From Bacillus sp. SD075 (GTDB taxonomy: Bacteria; Bacillota; Bacilli; Bacillales; DSM-1321), in assembly GCF_017355165.1 (NCBI RefSeq), contig NZ_JADILK010000002.1:186001-250000 (forward strand): DNA of 64,000 bases. The letters are read 5' to 3'. The translations under genes and the position numbers were made by a program. Positions 17,265 to 25,551 of the stretch are shown in pieces. Within the stretch, counting starts at the first letter, position 1. Each line of letters starts with the position of its first letter. Under the pieces are notes generated by a model. The model searched no databases and had not been told where the DNA came from. It saw nothing but the letters and a program-made list of their open reading frames with translations.

Positions 17265-17993
17265 TTATGAAGATCCTACTATTTTTTCACCTCTCGGTTT
17301 TGTACTATTAGAATCCGGTTCTCTTGTGATGCCAATTTGATTGAATTTATCTTTAATCGACAGTTTGTATGTCAATGATCCCGTGCCGGCTTCATCAGGT
17401 TTGAAAACTCCTGCATTTGTCCGTTTTCCATCTTTCAGCAACCATACCTGATACACCTCGGACTCTTGAAGGCTAGGCAAATTCTGAATCTGCACGATTA
17501 ACCTTCTTTCTTCACCTTGCTGCAAAATGTATGCTGCTCCCTCTGTATTCATATTTACAGCCATTTTATCGGATGGCTGCAGAGGTAGAGCCGTCTGAAC
17601 TTCCATTGGCAGATTGATAGCTGCACGTTCTTTCTTTAGTTGAATATTGGAATATAACAGCACAGACACTAAAACCAGAGCGGCAAGCAAGAGAGCTGAA
17701 GTCACTGGTGTAAATTGCTTAATGAAATAAATACTCCAATTCTTATTCTTTTCCTTTCTCATCGGAACTTCATCATCAGTCTCAAAGACGAAATTCATAA
17801 CCTCTGATTTCAGGGATGAAGATGGTTCTATTTCTTCGAAATCCCATTTCAATGAAATCCAGGCTTCCGTCATTTGCTCATACTCCTTAGTGCATCCAGA
17901 GCATTGAAATAAGTGTTCCGCGAATGCTTTTTTTTCCTTTTCTCCCAGTTCACCCGATAAAAATGAAAGCAGGTTAGCGCACTCTGTATTCAT
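17265..17993 (-). CDS. Anti-sigma factor with zinc-finger domain and one membrane helix
   Basis: Protein of 242 residues. Residues 1-40 form the ZAS zinc finger with 'HLFQCSGCTKEY' (His-x3-Cys-x2-Cys), which clamps the sigma factor in the cytosol. A single membrane helix lies near 95-115 ('SALLLAALVLVSVLLYS'). The extracellular part from about 150 is an RskA-type domain ('QVWLLKDGKRTNAGVF'), typically a redox or ligand sensor. The ATG follows the sigma gene's stop without a gap, with AGGTGG inside the end of that gene, so the two are translationally coupled. Role: hold the ECF sigma factor inactive at the membrane until a signal arrives. Confidence 0.86.
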   Translation of the reverse strand: MNTECANLLSFLSGELGEKEKKAFAEHLFQCSGCTKEYEQMTEAWISLKWDFEEIEPSSSLKSEVMNFVFETDDEVPMRKEKNKNWSIYFIKQFTPVTSALLLAALVLVSVLLYSNIQLKKERAAINLPMEVQTALPLQPSDKMAVNMNTEGAAYILQQGEERRLIVQIQNLPSLQESEVYQVWLLKDGKRTNAGVFKPDEAGTGSLTYKLSIKDKFNQIGITREPDSNSTKPRGEKIVGSS

Positions 17994-18554
17994 TTACAAA
18001 CCACCTACTTCCAAATGCTTTTTCAACAATTTAAGCGACTGATGAAGTCTGCTCTTGATGGTACCAATCGGTTCATTTTCGATTTTGGCAATTTCCGATA
18101 ACGAATAGCCTTTCCAATACAGTAAATCAATCAGTCTTTTTTGCGGCTTGCTTAACTTACTTTTTGCATTGGCAATTTCACTGTGTAATAGCCCATTTTC
18201 TATATCATTATTCGGATCTTCTATGTCAATTGGATAACACATGTCCATGTGTTTGTTATTCCGAATATGAACGCTGTCTTTACGGACATAATCCACACAC
18301 ACATTACGTGTAACGGTCAAAAGCCAGCTTACAAAGTGCCCCTTTTCGGAATTGTAACTGCTTTTTGTGGTCCAGAGCTTTAAAAAGACCAATTGCACAA
18401 CCTCTTTAGTTTTTTCAGCATTTCCATTTGTGAATTTAAAAATAAAACCATAGATTAATTTAATATGCCGATCATAAAGTTCTTCCAGAGCAGGACGATG
18501 GTTTTTCATTACTAATGCCATCAATTCCTTATCAAGTTTTTCTTTCAACCGCAC
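17994..18554 (-). CDS. ECF-type RNA polymerase sigma factor
   Basis: Group IV sigma factor of 186 residues. Region 2 spans roughly 20-90 with 'EELYDRHIKLIYGFIFKF' and 'FVSWLLTVTRNVCVDYVRK', region 4 spans about 125-178 with 'PQKRLIDLLYWKGYSLSEIA' and 'GTIKSRLHQSLKLLKKHL'. GTG 18554 is preferred: GAGGAG lies six bases upstream, whereas the TTG two codons earlier overlaps it. The gene is fused in translation to its anti-sigma partner and follows a lipoprotein gene on the same strand. Sigma factors with an RskA-type partner often control envelope or redox stress genes and the adjacent lipoprotein. Confidence 0.88.
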   Translation of the reverse strand: MRLKEKLDKELMALVMKNHRPALEELYDRHIKLIYGFIFKFTNGNAEKTKEVVQLVFLKLWTTKSSYNSEKGHFVSWLLTVTRNVCVDYVRKDSVHIRNNKHMDMCYPIDIEDPNNDIENGLLHSEIANAKSKLSKPQKRLIDLLYWKGYSLSEIAKIENEPIGTIKSRLHQSLKLLKKHLEVGGL

Positions 18555-18625
18555 CTGCAACTCCTCACCAGTAAATTTGGAAAAAACGTGTAACAGGAAC
18601 GACCCTCAGTGATCGGCCCTTTTTC

Positions 18626-19096
18626 TTATTTTGGAAAAACCGTCTTGTTATTTACAATATACCAAACATTTTTCACACCTTCGCCATTGACATCTCCCAC
18701 TGCCTTATCATTCACAAAATAGTAGAGTGGAAATCCTTTGTACGTTACCTGTTCTTCCCCTGTATCTTCCCTTTGAACGGTTCCAAAGTCTTTTTCCTCA
18801 AATCCTTTAGGAACAGCAAAATCCCTTTCCATGAACGGCGGCCATTTTTTCAGACAATCACCCATGCAATTGCTTTTTCCTGATTTATCATTCTTGAAAA
18901 AGTAAAGTGTCATTCCCTTGGAATCAGCCAGGTATTCGCCTGTTGTTTCACTTTCCAATAATTTCAGGGTTACTGCTTTTTCACCGGGAGTACCACTATC
19001 CACTTGATCATTTTGGGATGAATCATTAGCTTCATTTCCACATGCCGCCAAAACTAGGACCATCATAAAAACTGAAAATACCAACCACTTTTTCAT
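18626..19096 (-). CDS. COG4315-type secreted repeat lipoprotein
   Basis: Lipoprotein of 156 residues with signal peptide and lipobox 'LAACGNE' (Cys19). The mature part carries two copies of the Y-aromatic-x-D repeat: 'MTLYFFKNDKSGKS' and 'FPLYYFVNDKAVGD', with the intervening 'CMGDCLKKWPPF' typical of this family. The function of the family is unknown. Members sit beside ECF sigma/anti-sigma pairs in many bacteria, as here (sigma gene 71 bases downstream). GGAG precedes the ATG. Likely outer-surface location and possible membership in the sigma regulon. Confidence 0.82.
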   Translation of the reverse strand: MKKWLVFSVFMMVLVLAACGNEANDSSQNDQVDSGTPGEKAVTLKLLESETTGEYLADSKGMTLYFFKNDKSGKSNCMGDCLKKWPPFMERDFAVPKGFEEKDFGTVQREDTGEEQVTYKGFPLYYFVNDKAVGDVNGEGVKNVWYIVNNKTVFPK

Positions 19097-19117
19097 ACAC
19101 TCTCACTCCTCGTCAAT

Positions 19118-19900
19118 TTACTTCCATCCCCATTTTTGAAATACTTGATGGGATTCTTCCGTTTTAAGATAATTAATGAATTGTTTTGCCTTTTTCTTGT
19201 TTTCACTCTTACTTGTTATGCTTACTGGGGTTCCTCTATAGAGCTTGTCTTCCTCAGGGAGTTGAACCAGGTCCGTCACATCCGCCAGGCGGTAATGCCA
19301 GGATTCATATGTAATCCAGGCATCCAGTTTAGAATTTGCCTTCCATAGATCGATGGCATCTGCACTGGACTTCACTGAAATGTCAATATTCCTGCTAATT
19401 TCAGGAATCAATCCTTTTCTTCCAGCCAAATCTTCCCATAGCCCCAGTTGTCCGGCTCCATTAACATCTACAATCTTAACGCCCTCCTTCGCTAAACCCT
19501 CCAATGACTGTATATTCTTTGGGTTTCCTTTTCTGACCAGAATTCCAGCTGACCGTGCATACAATTGGGTACGTTTTTTTTCGTCAAGGACCTCCGGATG
19601 ATCATGCATAAATTCAGTTAGCATATACTCGGACCCTCCGTAAATGATATCCGCATCCTGTTTGGCTTGATCAATCCATTTTTCTTCAGGCCCAGCTGTT
19701 ACTTCAACTTTTATCCCTGTTTCTTTAGTGAATTGTTCCGCCACTTCCTTGATAGGTCCAAGAGGTCCGCCTGGACCATATACTTTTACGGCGTCGTTGA
19801 CATCATGCCCCTGATTCGAACCCATTTCCGGTGAAAATCCTAACAAGGCTGCCATCAATGATATCCACCCAACAAAAATGACCTTTTTCAAGTTTTTCAT
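19118..19900 (-). CDS. AcfC-like periplasmic-type substrate-binding protein
   Basis: Exported binding protein of 260 residues. A signal peptide occupies about 1-25 and no lipobox cysteine is seen. The mature part opens with 'VKVYGPGGPLGPIKEVAEQF' and 'ADIIYGGSEYMLTEF', the signature of accessory colonisation factor AcfC and related ModA-like type 2 binding proteins, which bind oxyanions or organic sulfonates. The site AAGGGAG is close to the ATG. No ABC permease or ATPase is adjacent, so it may be a sensor or an orphan binding protein. It is upstream of the lipoprotein and the sigma pair, 21 bases apart, which suggests a common transcript. Confidence 0.78.
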   Translation of the reverse strand: MKNLKKVIFVGWISLMAALLGFSPEMGSNQGHDVNDAVKVYGPGGPLGPIKEVAEQFTKETGIKVEVTAGPEEKWIDQAKQDADIIYGGSEYMLTEFMHDHPEVLDEKKRTQLYARSAGILVRKGNPKNIQSLEGLAKEGVKIVDVNGAGQLGLWEDLAGRKGLIPEISRNIDISVKSSADAIDLWKANSKLDAWITYESWHYRLADVTDLVQLPEEDKLYRGTPVSITSKSENKKKAKQFINYLKTEESHQVFQKWGWK

Positions 19901-20035
19901 CTCTCCCTTCTAAAAAGCCTTTGTACAATAGATAACGGGACTAATCCCAAAACGGTTTGAAAAAAATTGTTAATTATTTTTATCCTGCTGCCAAATAAAC
20001 CTTATGGTCTTCAGCTATTCCCTTTTTTGCCTCAA

Positions 20036-20064
20036 CAAAAAAACCATTCGAAAACGGAATGGTT
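20036..20064 (-). terminator. Terminator of the germination permease transcript
   Basis: Minus-strand AACCATTC/GAATGGTT followed by TTTTTTGTTG. It is about 290 bases after the permease stop, with a dispersed repeat copy in between that would therefore be transcribed. Confidence 0.7.
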
Positions 20065-20133
20065 GCAGACAGTAGACCATCCCGATAATAATTGGGTGTG
20101 TCTACGGTTTTTTGAGGATATGTATAAATTGAA

Positions 20134-20256
20134 GGTTGCGTTCACTTCAGGCACTCGCTTTCCGAGGGCGGTCCGCCCTCGGCGCCTTTACGGCTGCTTG
20201 GTATCCCTTGGACGCGTTATCACCCAGGAGTCCCGTACTCTTCCTTTCCAATCAAC
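20134..20256 (-). repeat. Dispersed GC-rich intergenic repeat, copy B (diverged)
   Basis: Read on the minus strand it shares with the copy at 24811-24932 the blocks GATTGGA..GGAAG, GGACTCCTG, CGCCGAGG.CGG.CCGCCC and AAAGCGAG..CTG, ending CAACC. It is clearly related but more diverged, and contains the hairpin GAGGGCGGTCCGCCCTC. It lies in the 3' untranslated region of the germination permease. Confidence 0.7.
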
Positions 20257-20347
20257 TTTGGTTTTAAATTAAGATAGAACTCCCTTTTGCCTACTTTCAT
20301 GCCCACTTTTTTTCAAGTCTCTTAATTCTAGGCAGTGGCAACAAAAG

Positions 20348-21454
20348 TTAGCTTGAATTCCTTCCCTTTCTCTGTCTACTTCTTTTACCAATCACAGCAA
20401 TCACCAGCAATAACAGAGGAATAATCGTTTGCATCAAAATTCCTTGTAATGGAAATACGTTGACATCATTACGACTGACTTCCATAGAGCTAGGCAACGA
20501 CCACAAACTGAATATGACAATCAAAATCCCTACCGGCCATACAATAGCACGATAGCCGGAGAGATTCAGCCACTGCGCTGTACCTAAAGCAGAAACATAA
20601 TAAAAAACGGAAATTTTCACAAACGCCCCTACTATCCATACTGCCATGACGGCAGACTCTACATGTTCAAAAAAGTCGGCCAAACTAATGTATCGAGATA
20701 CACTCATCAAGGGGTACAGTTTTGTGGATGTGGCTGACCCAAGTATAAAAAGAACCAGAAGATTCACCACAACTAACGTCATCATCACGGCAAACACAGA
20801 CATCATCCCGGATTTCATTCCTTTTTTCATATCCGCCAAGAAAGGAAGAAGAAAAATGATCAGGAAAAACTCGCTGAACCATCCCCCCGGAACAATCGCT
20901 CCCTTGATTGGGGGCATTATACCATCCTCCAATACCGGGAATATATTCTTAAATTCGAGATCGGGAATCAGCAAGAGGATTAAGATACAGATTGGAAAAA
21001 TGAAAACAGGTAGAAACAATTCAGCAGCTCGTCCCAGCACTTCTATTCCCCCGCGTACAATGAAAGCACACAGAAGCACCATCGATGCCATGATCACACT
21101 AATCGGGGTACGTACCAGAAAAGAGCCGACAACAAATTCTGCGTAGCCTCTAACGATTAGTCCCGTGTTTTCGATATAAAAAAACAAGAGTAAAAAACCA
21201 AGAATTTTCCCCGGAATCCGACCAATCATCTTTTCAGTGAATTGGAAAACCGTTTGTTTCGGAAAAATTCGGTGCAGTTTACATGCGATATACACCGTCA
21301 GGTAACCTATGAGAGCAGCAAAAATGGGGGACAGCCATAAATCTGTTTTGGCATATTTGGCAGTGATGCTTGGAACTCCGAGAATGGCCGTTGCCACAAT
21401 CGTCGGATACATCATGAATGCCATCTGCAAAGATGAAATTTTTCCTTTCTCCAT
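20348..21454 (-). CDS. Spore germination permease (GerAB/YfkT family)
   Basis: Inner-membrane B-subunit of a nutrient germinant receptor, 368 residues, with about ten hydrophobic helices. The N-terminus 'ISSLQMAFMMYPTIVATAIL' and the following 'VPSITAKYAKTDLWLSPIFA' match the amino-acid permease-like GerAB family. GGAGG six bases before the second of two tandem ATGs gives the start. Normally it works with an A-subunit and a lipoprotein C-subunit. Here the upstream genes are deleted remnants in the same order as yfkQ-yfkR-yfkS-yfkT of B. subtilis, so the permease is orphaned. It may be unexpressed, or pair with subunits from elsewhere. Confidence 0.85.
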   Translation of the reverse strand: MEKGKISSLQMAFMMYPTIVATAILGVPSITAKYAKTDLWLSPIFAALIGYLTVYIACKLHRIFPKQTVFQFTEKMIGRIPGKILGFLLLFFYIENTGLIVRGYAEFVVGSFLVRTPISVIMASMVLLCAFIVRGGIEVLGRAAELFLPVFIFPICILILLLIPDLEFKNIFPVLEDGIMPPIKGAIVPGGWFSEFFLIIFLLPFLADMKKGMKSGMMSVFAVMMTLVVVNLLVLFILGSATSTKLYPLMSVSRYISLADFFEHVESAVMAVWIVGAFVKISVFYYVSALGTAQWLNLSGYRAIVWPVGILIVIFSLWSLPSSMEVSRNDVNVFPLQGILMQTIIPLLLLVIAVIGKRSRQRKGRNSS

Positions 21455-21513
21455 CATCTTCCTCCTTTCTAGGATAGAATGGAAAATTGAAATCACATAA
21501 CCTACTGATAGAT

Positions 21514-21736
21514 TCACTTTTCCATAAATTCCCCAAACGGTCTAAACAAAGTTTGAATCCATTCAGTAGGCCCTGACATTTGTGGGAGATTGAACATGGA
21601 CAGAACCAGGCCCATGAGGAGCAGTGTAAGAAATGCCACTTTATCTTTTTTAGGATTTTTTTTTCATTTTCGGCCATTCATACAAAATGATTAGAGTTAC
21701 AATCGCGGTTGTACAAAAAAAAGCCCCCCATCTCAC
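21514..21736 (-). pseudogene. Small germination-operon membrane protein (YfkS-like), frameshifted
   Basis: Reading from a GTG that overlaps the stop of the GerC remnant gives 'RWGAFFCTTAIVTLIILYEW', then an A9 run shifts the frame. With eight A residues it continues 'KNPKKDKVAFLTLLLMGLVL' and 'GPTEWIQTLFRPFGEFMEK' to a stop at 21514. The restored product would be 73 residues with two membrane segments, in the position of yfkS in the yfkQRST operon. One inserted A breaks it, by mutation or possibly a sequencing error in the homopolymer. Confidence 0.65.
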
Positions 21737-22046
21737 TTGTCCTTCACCTCTTTCTCAGACATACCCATCGGTTTGTTTATATAGCCTTGTCTTCGAATAT
21801 GGGCCACTACATCGATTTCCACTTCCATTTCCGCGAATATCTCATCCCAATGGTTTTCGACCTTATTAAACTGTTTAGGATATTTCTGATAGAAATCTTT
21901 GCCTAATCCTAAAATGTCCGACTGAAATTGGCATCAAGTGAATCTGCAGGCTTAGAATCCAGGTAATTATCTTGCATCAGGGATTTTTTCACATTCTTTT
22001 TTCTTAACAATTTGCCTACATTACGAATCAAGCTGGTTACCCCCAT
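21733..22046 (-). pseudogene. Germination receptor gerA N-terminus joined to gerC C-terminus
   Basis: The first part (ATG 22046) reads 'MGVTSLIRNVGKLLRKKNV' and 'SKPADSLDANFSRTF', the style of GerA-family N-termini. Then, in another frame, 'LGKDFYQKYPKQFNKVENHW' and 'MEVEIDVVAHIRRQGYINKP' follow, which is the C-terminal end of a Ger(x)C lipoprotein, with stop at 21733. The lost middle would be about 1.4 kb of gerA and 1 kb of gerC, so one large deletion fused the operon's two first genes. A second A9 run just upstream of the first part may also have shifted an earlier start (ATG near 22090). Confidence 0.7.
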
Positions 22047-22429
22047 TTTTTTTTGCAGGTCGCTCTAACTCCATTTTTCTATGTTTCTTCATTAAGGGGA
22101 TTTTATACAGAAAATCCTGAGCCCGGCATGAACTTATATTCAGCAGATTGAAAAGCTATATTAAAAGTCGATATTGAATAAACCGTAAACCTTTGTGATA
22201 TCCTGTTTGTAATTAATAACTAAGGGGTATATCAAAAATCGAGACTACATATTATTCAAAAATACTGTCTCTGACTATATATTGTTTATTGATACGTAAG
22301 GCCATAAAGTAGCGGTAATTTTTTTAAAGGATGGATCTTCTCTTTAAAATACCTCTACTTTCTTTTTTTTATAAGTTCCATGAGCATTCAAACTAAACAA
22401 TAGAAGATATAGAAGATAAGGGAGATTCT
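22047..22429. other. AT-rich intergenic region
   Basis: Divergent upstream region of the broken germination operon and of nhaK. No gene, terminator or clear operator was found. Confidence 0.4.
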
Positions 22430-24496
22430 ATGCCATTCTTAATCACATTGCTCGGATTATTAGTTTCGACAATAATCGCTACAATATTAAATGCCAAATG
22501 GCCTCGTATTCCACTTCCGATATATCAGATTTCCATGGGAGCAGTACTTTCATTATTACCACTTCACTTATCCTTTGATTTTCATTCAGAATTATTTATG
22601 ATCTGTGTCATTGCACCGCTGCTCTTTACAGAAGGAAAAAATACGTCCCGTAAAGAAATGCTCGAATTGCGTAAGCCTATTTTGTTATTGGCCTTTGGGT
22701 TAGTATTTGTGACCGTTTTTGCCGGAGGGTTTTTCATCCACTGGTTAATACCTGATATGCCGATGGCTGTTGCTTTTGCTTTGGCAGCTACAATTACCCC
22801 TACGGATGCTGTAGCGGTACAATCGATTACTAAAGGATTGAAATTACCCGGAAATATGATGCCCATCCTGGAAGGTGAATCACTTTTCAATGATGCTGCC
22901 GGAATCGTTGCTTTTAAAGTTGCCCTGGCAGCTGCCCTAACTGGAGCATTTTCTATAAAAGATGCTTCTCTTAATTTTATATTTGTAGCTTTAGGCGGTA
23001 TCTTTATAGGTATCCTATTGGGCTATTTAATCGTTAAATTACGATTATTTTTACGGGTTCATGGACTTGAAGAAATCCCCATGTCTATTGTTATTGAACT
23101 AATCACTCCTTTTTCCATATATATGGCAGCTGAAGAATTCCATGTATCAGGAATCTTGGCAGTGGTTGCTGCTGGTGTAATTCATGGCATCGAGCGGGAC
23201 CGCCTTCAGAGTTCCACAACTAAATTACAAATTGTGTCAACTAATACATGGTCTGTATTAGGTTATGTTTTGAATGGACTTGTATTTGCTTTGTTAGGAT
23301 TTATGTTGCCGAATGTTTATCAGGAAATGGAGTCCAGCTTAAATAGGGGTAATCTTTTTGGGATAAGTGTCTTGATTGTTCTTTTATTATTGGTGATCCG
23401 TTTTATTTGGGTATACATTCTGCATGATACTTTTACGAAAAACAGAGTGAATCCATTAGAGCAATTCATTATGTCCAGGGTTCACCCAGAAGGTAGCAAT
23501 GACACCGATGAGGAGAATGTTTCAAGATCACGATTTGCATTTCTGGCATCCGTTAGCGGCATTCATGGAACCATTACATTAGCTACAGCTTTATCCATAC
23601 CCTATTTTATGCCGGATGACACTTTATTCCCGATGCGTAATACAGTCTTGTTTATCGCAGCTTGCGTTATATTGTTAAGCGTCACATTGGCTACGGTTCT
23701 CTTGCCATTACTGGTAAAGACACCGATTGAATACAAAGATGAACGCCTAACCACTAAGGAGGCTTATAAAATTGTTTTAAACAAAACGATCCATCAGCTT
23801 AGCAAAGAAGCAACCATGGATAATCAGAAAGCTGTCCATCAAGTAATGGAAGACTTAAATGAACAACTGATAGATTTGGAACGAGGAATAACGAATAAAC
23901 CGGATAATCCAACAATACGCGGTTTAGTGGAGCTAGGGGCCAATAAGGAATTGGAGATCGTTTCCGTATTAGTCGAAAAAGGGACTATATCTGAAACAGC
24001 CTTTGACCTTTATAAAGTGTATATTTCAAGAAACTTAAATTATATGCAAAAATCTTCACTGAAAAGGGCTTGGATCAATTTGCAATCCATTCTTTTCAAG
24101 AAAAAGATCAATATAAAATGGGATAAGAAATGGGAAGCAAAATTAGAGGAGTCCATCGTTAAAAATGCGGACCTGATCCGGGAGTTCCGTAAAGCACAAA
24201 AAGAAGCTTCAAAGGAAGCCATTTCATTGATCAAACAACAAACTACACCTAAAAACCGTCATGAAGTCATGCTTGTCATTCAACGATATAATCGTTATTT
24301 GAATCCATTCGGAACATTAAGTGAAAAAGAAGCAAATCGCTTTGAAGAGATGGTGAGTCATTTTCAGTTGAATGCGATGCAAATCGAACGGGATATCATT
24401 CAGCAAATGGTTGAAGATGAGCAAATATCCATGCAAACGGCAACTGAGCTAAGACAAAACCTAATCTATGATGAAATGTTAATGATACAAAATTGA
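22430..24496 (+). CDS. nhaK: CPA1-family Na+(K+)/H+ antiporter NhaK
   Basis: Membrane antiporter of 688 residues. Residues 1-430 contain about 12 helices with the CPA1 hallmarks 'ITPTDAVAVQSITKGLKLPG' and 'EGESLFNDAAGIVAF', where the FNDxxG-type motif carries the ion-binding aspartate, and the later 'VSGIHGTITLATALSIPY'. Residues 430-688 form a charged, helical cytosolic tail likely to regulate activity. Length and tail match NhaK (YvgP) of B. subtilis, which exports Na+, K+, Li+ and Rb+. A GGGAG site precedes the ATG. It is monocistronic with its own terminator. Function: cytosolic pH and monovalent-cation control. Confidence 0.87.
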   Translation: MPFLITLLGLLVSTIIATILNAKWPRIPLPIYQISMGAVLSLLPLHLSFDFHSELFMICVIAPLLFTEGKNTSRKEMLELRKPILLLAFGLVFVTVFAGGFFIHWLIPDMPMAVAFALAATITPTDAVAVQSITKGLKLPGNMMPILEGESLFNDAAGIVAFKVALAAALTGAFSIKDASLNFIFVALGGIFIGILLGYLIVKLRLFLRVHGLEEIPMSIVIELITPFSIYMAAEEFHVSGILAVVAAGVIHGIERDRLQSSTTKLQIVSTNTWSVLGYVLNGLVFALLGFMLPNVYQEMESSLNRGNLFGISVLIVLLLLVIRFIWVYILHDTFTKNRVNPLEQFIMSRVHPEGSNDTDEENVSRSRFAFLASVSGIHGTITLATALSIPYFMPDDTLFPMRNTVLFIAACVILLSVTLATVLLPLLVKTPIEYKDERLTTKEAYKIVLNKTIHQLSKEATMDNQKAVHQVMEDLNEQLIDLERGITNKPDNPTIRGLVELGANKELEIVSVLVEKGTISETAFDLYKVYISRNLNYMQKSSLKRAWINLQSILFKKKINIKWDKKWEAKLEESIVKNADLIREFRKAQKEASKEAISLIKQQTTPKNRHEVMLVIQRYNRYLNPFGTLSEKEANRFEEMVSHFQLNAMQIERDIIQQMVEDEQISMQTATELRQNLIYDEMLMIQN

Positions 24497-24504
24497 TAAA
24501 TTAT

Positions 24505-24540
24505 AAAGAGACACCGATGCAACAGGGTGTCTCTTTATTT
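24505..24540 (+). terminator. Terminator of nhaK
   Basis: AAAGAGACACC/GGGTGTCTCTTT stem 9 bases after the stop codon, followed by ATTT. Confidence 0.8.
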
Positions 24541-24589
24541 AAAACCAAAGGGGGTAAAACAAATGGAGGAATAACTATGGAAAAATGAA

Positions 24590-24730
24590 ATGAAAAGACG
24601 TGCTATAGATCGAGCAGGTATAATGGCTTTCATGGGAAATCCAGAAGATTTTAGTTTAAGTTGGTACGAAATCCTCATGGCATCTCTTCCCATAATTCTT
24701 TTTGGGGTTCTTGTTTGGTCACAATGGTAA
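24590..24730 (+). CDS. Small single-helix membrane protein, 46 aa
   Basis: Peptide 'MKRRAIDRAGIMAFMGNPED' with a C-terminal membrane helix ('WYEILMASLPIILFGVLVW'). A good GGAGG at 24564-24568 precedes an earlier ATG (24576) whose frame stops after three codons, while the accepted ATG is 21 bases from that site. Either a one- or two-base frameshift has damaged the start, or the peptide is translated by re-initiation. No family recognised. Confidence 0.45.
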   Translation: MKRRAIDRAGIMAFMGNPEDFSLSWYEILMASLPIILFGVLVWSQW

Positions 24731-24810
24731 GTTAAATCACCGTTTTGCAGCTTTATCTTCAAGGCTCTTTTTGTAAAGATTGTTGTTTTTCAAACGAAAC
24801 TATTTAAGGT

Positions 24811-24932
24811 CGATTGGAGCGGAAGTGCGAGACTCCTGCGGGAGCAGCGGGACAGGTGAGATCCCACAGGCGTTTCCTAGGAGGCTCACCGCCCGCCCCG
24901 CAGAAAGCGAGCATCTGGAGGGGAAATCAACC
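24811..24932 (+). repeat. Dispersed GC-rich intergenic repeat, copy A
   Basis: This 122-base GC-rich block stands out from AT-rich surroundings. It reads GATTGGAGCGGAAGTGCGAG, continues with ACTCCTGCGGGAGCAGCGGG and ends GGGGAAATCAACC. It folds: GGTGAG (24855-24860) pairs with CTCACC (24885-24890), and GCGGG (24847-24851) with CCCGC (24892-24896). The same sequence type occurs between genes in many Bacillus-group genomes. It carries no ORF of its own. Function unknown. Confidence 0.75.
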
Positions 24933-25131
24933 ACACCGCACTACTTAGTAAATAGCAACAAAGTATGCGAAAACAGCCATCTTCAAAGAGAGCTTCCCCA
25001 TTTTATAGTAAAAAGCAGTTGTTGTTACAATTGAACCCACTCAGTTATATGAAAACGTCTTTCCTGTCGGTTTATTTTTTTCTTACGGGACACCTCCCCC
25101 TCCAAGTTGCTCTACTTAGTTCAATCCGCTC

Positions 25132-25551
25132 TCAATTTCTTCTTTTATCAAGTCCATCATTCAATATTTTCACTTGGAAGCGAAAGTAGAGATAGAATAC
25201 GGTCCAAATGATCATATAAAATGGTATGAAAATCCCCATTCCTATAGCTAATCCTTTTAAACTGAATGGAATCCAACCAACAAAGAAAGATAATAGGAAG
25301 TAAAGAATGCTGACAGTAAGGAAGTGCAGAATAGTTTGAGATAACAAACTCCACTTTTCATTTTCAAAGAAGATTGTTGCCGTGCTGAAGAACCAGCCAC
25401 ATAATATACAGCCTATCGCGTTTTTTACAAATATTCCACTGTCTAATGCAGTGACCTCCCCAAAAGCGATCACTCCAAAACACGTCAGCACCATCACGAG
25501 TGCCCCAAAGCAAATCCCAACAAAGCTACGGAATAATAGTGTTTTCATCAT
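25132..25551 (-). CDS. DUF3021 membrane protein
   Basis: Membrane protein of 139 residues with four hydrophobic segments, beginning 'MMKTLLFRSFVGICFGAL', as in DUF3021 proteins. The start overlaps the stop of the LytTR regulator (TTATGATG), so the two are translationally coupled, and GGAAGGG lies upstream. In Bacillales a LytTR DNA-binding protein and a DUF3021 membrane partner form a regulator pair in which the membrane protein is thought to restrain the regulator until a signal arrives. The signal is unknown. Confidence 0.78.
   Translation of the reverse strand: MMKTLLFRSFVGICFGALVMVLTCFGVIAFGEVTALDSGIFVKNAIGCILCGWFFSTATIFFENEKWSLLSQTILHFLTVSILYFLLSFFVGWIPFSLKGLAIGMGIFIPFYMIIWTVFYLYFRFQVKILNDGLDKRRN

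Noticed and set aside
19967-20272. 101-codon plus-strand frame
   Set aside because: It runs through the terminator of the germination permease and the GC-rich repeat, so it is incidental.
24780-25034. 84-codon plus-strand frame across the repeat
   Set aside because: The frame is made by the GC-rich dispersed repeat. No ribosome site and no family resemblance.
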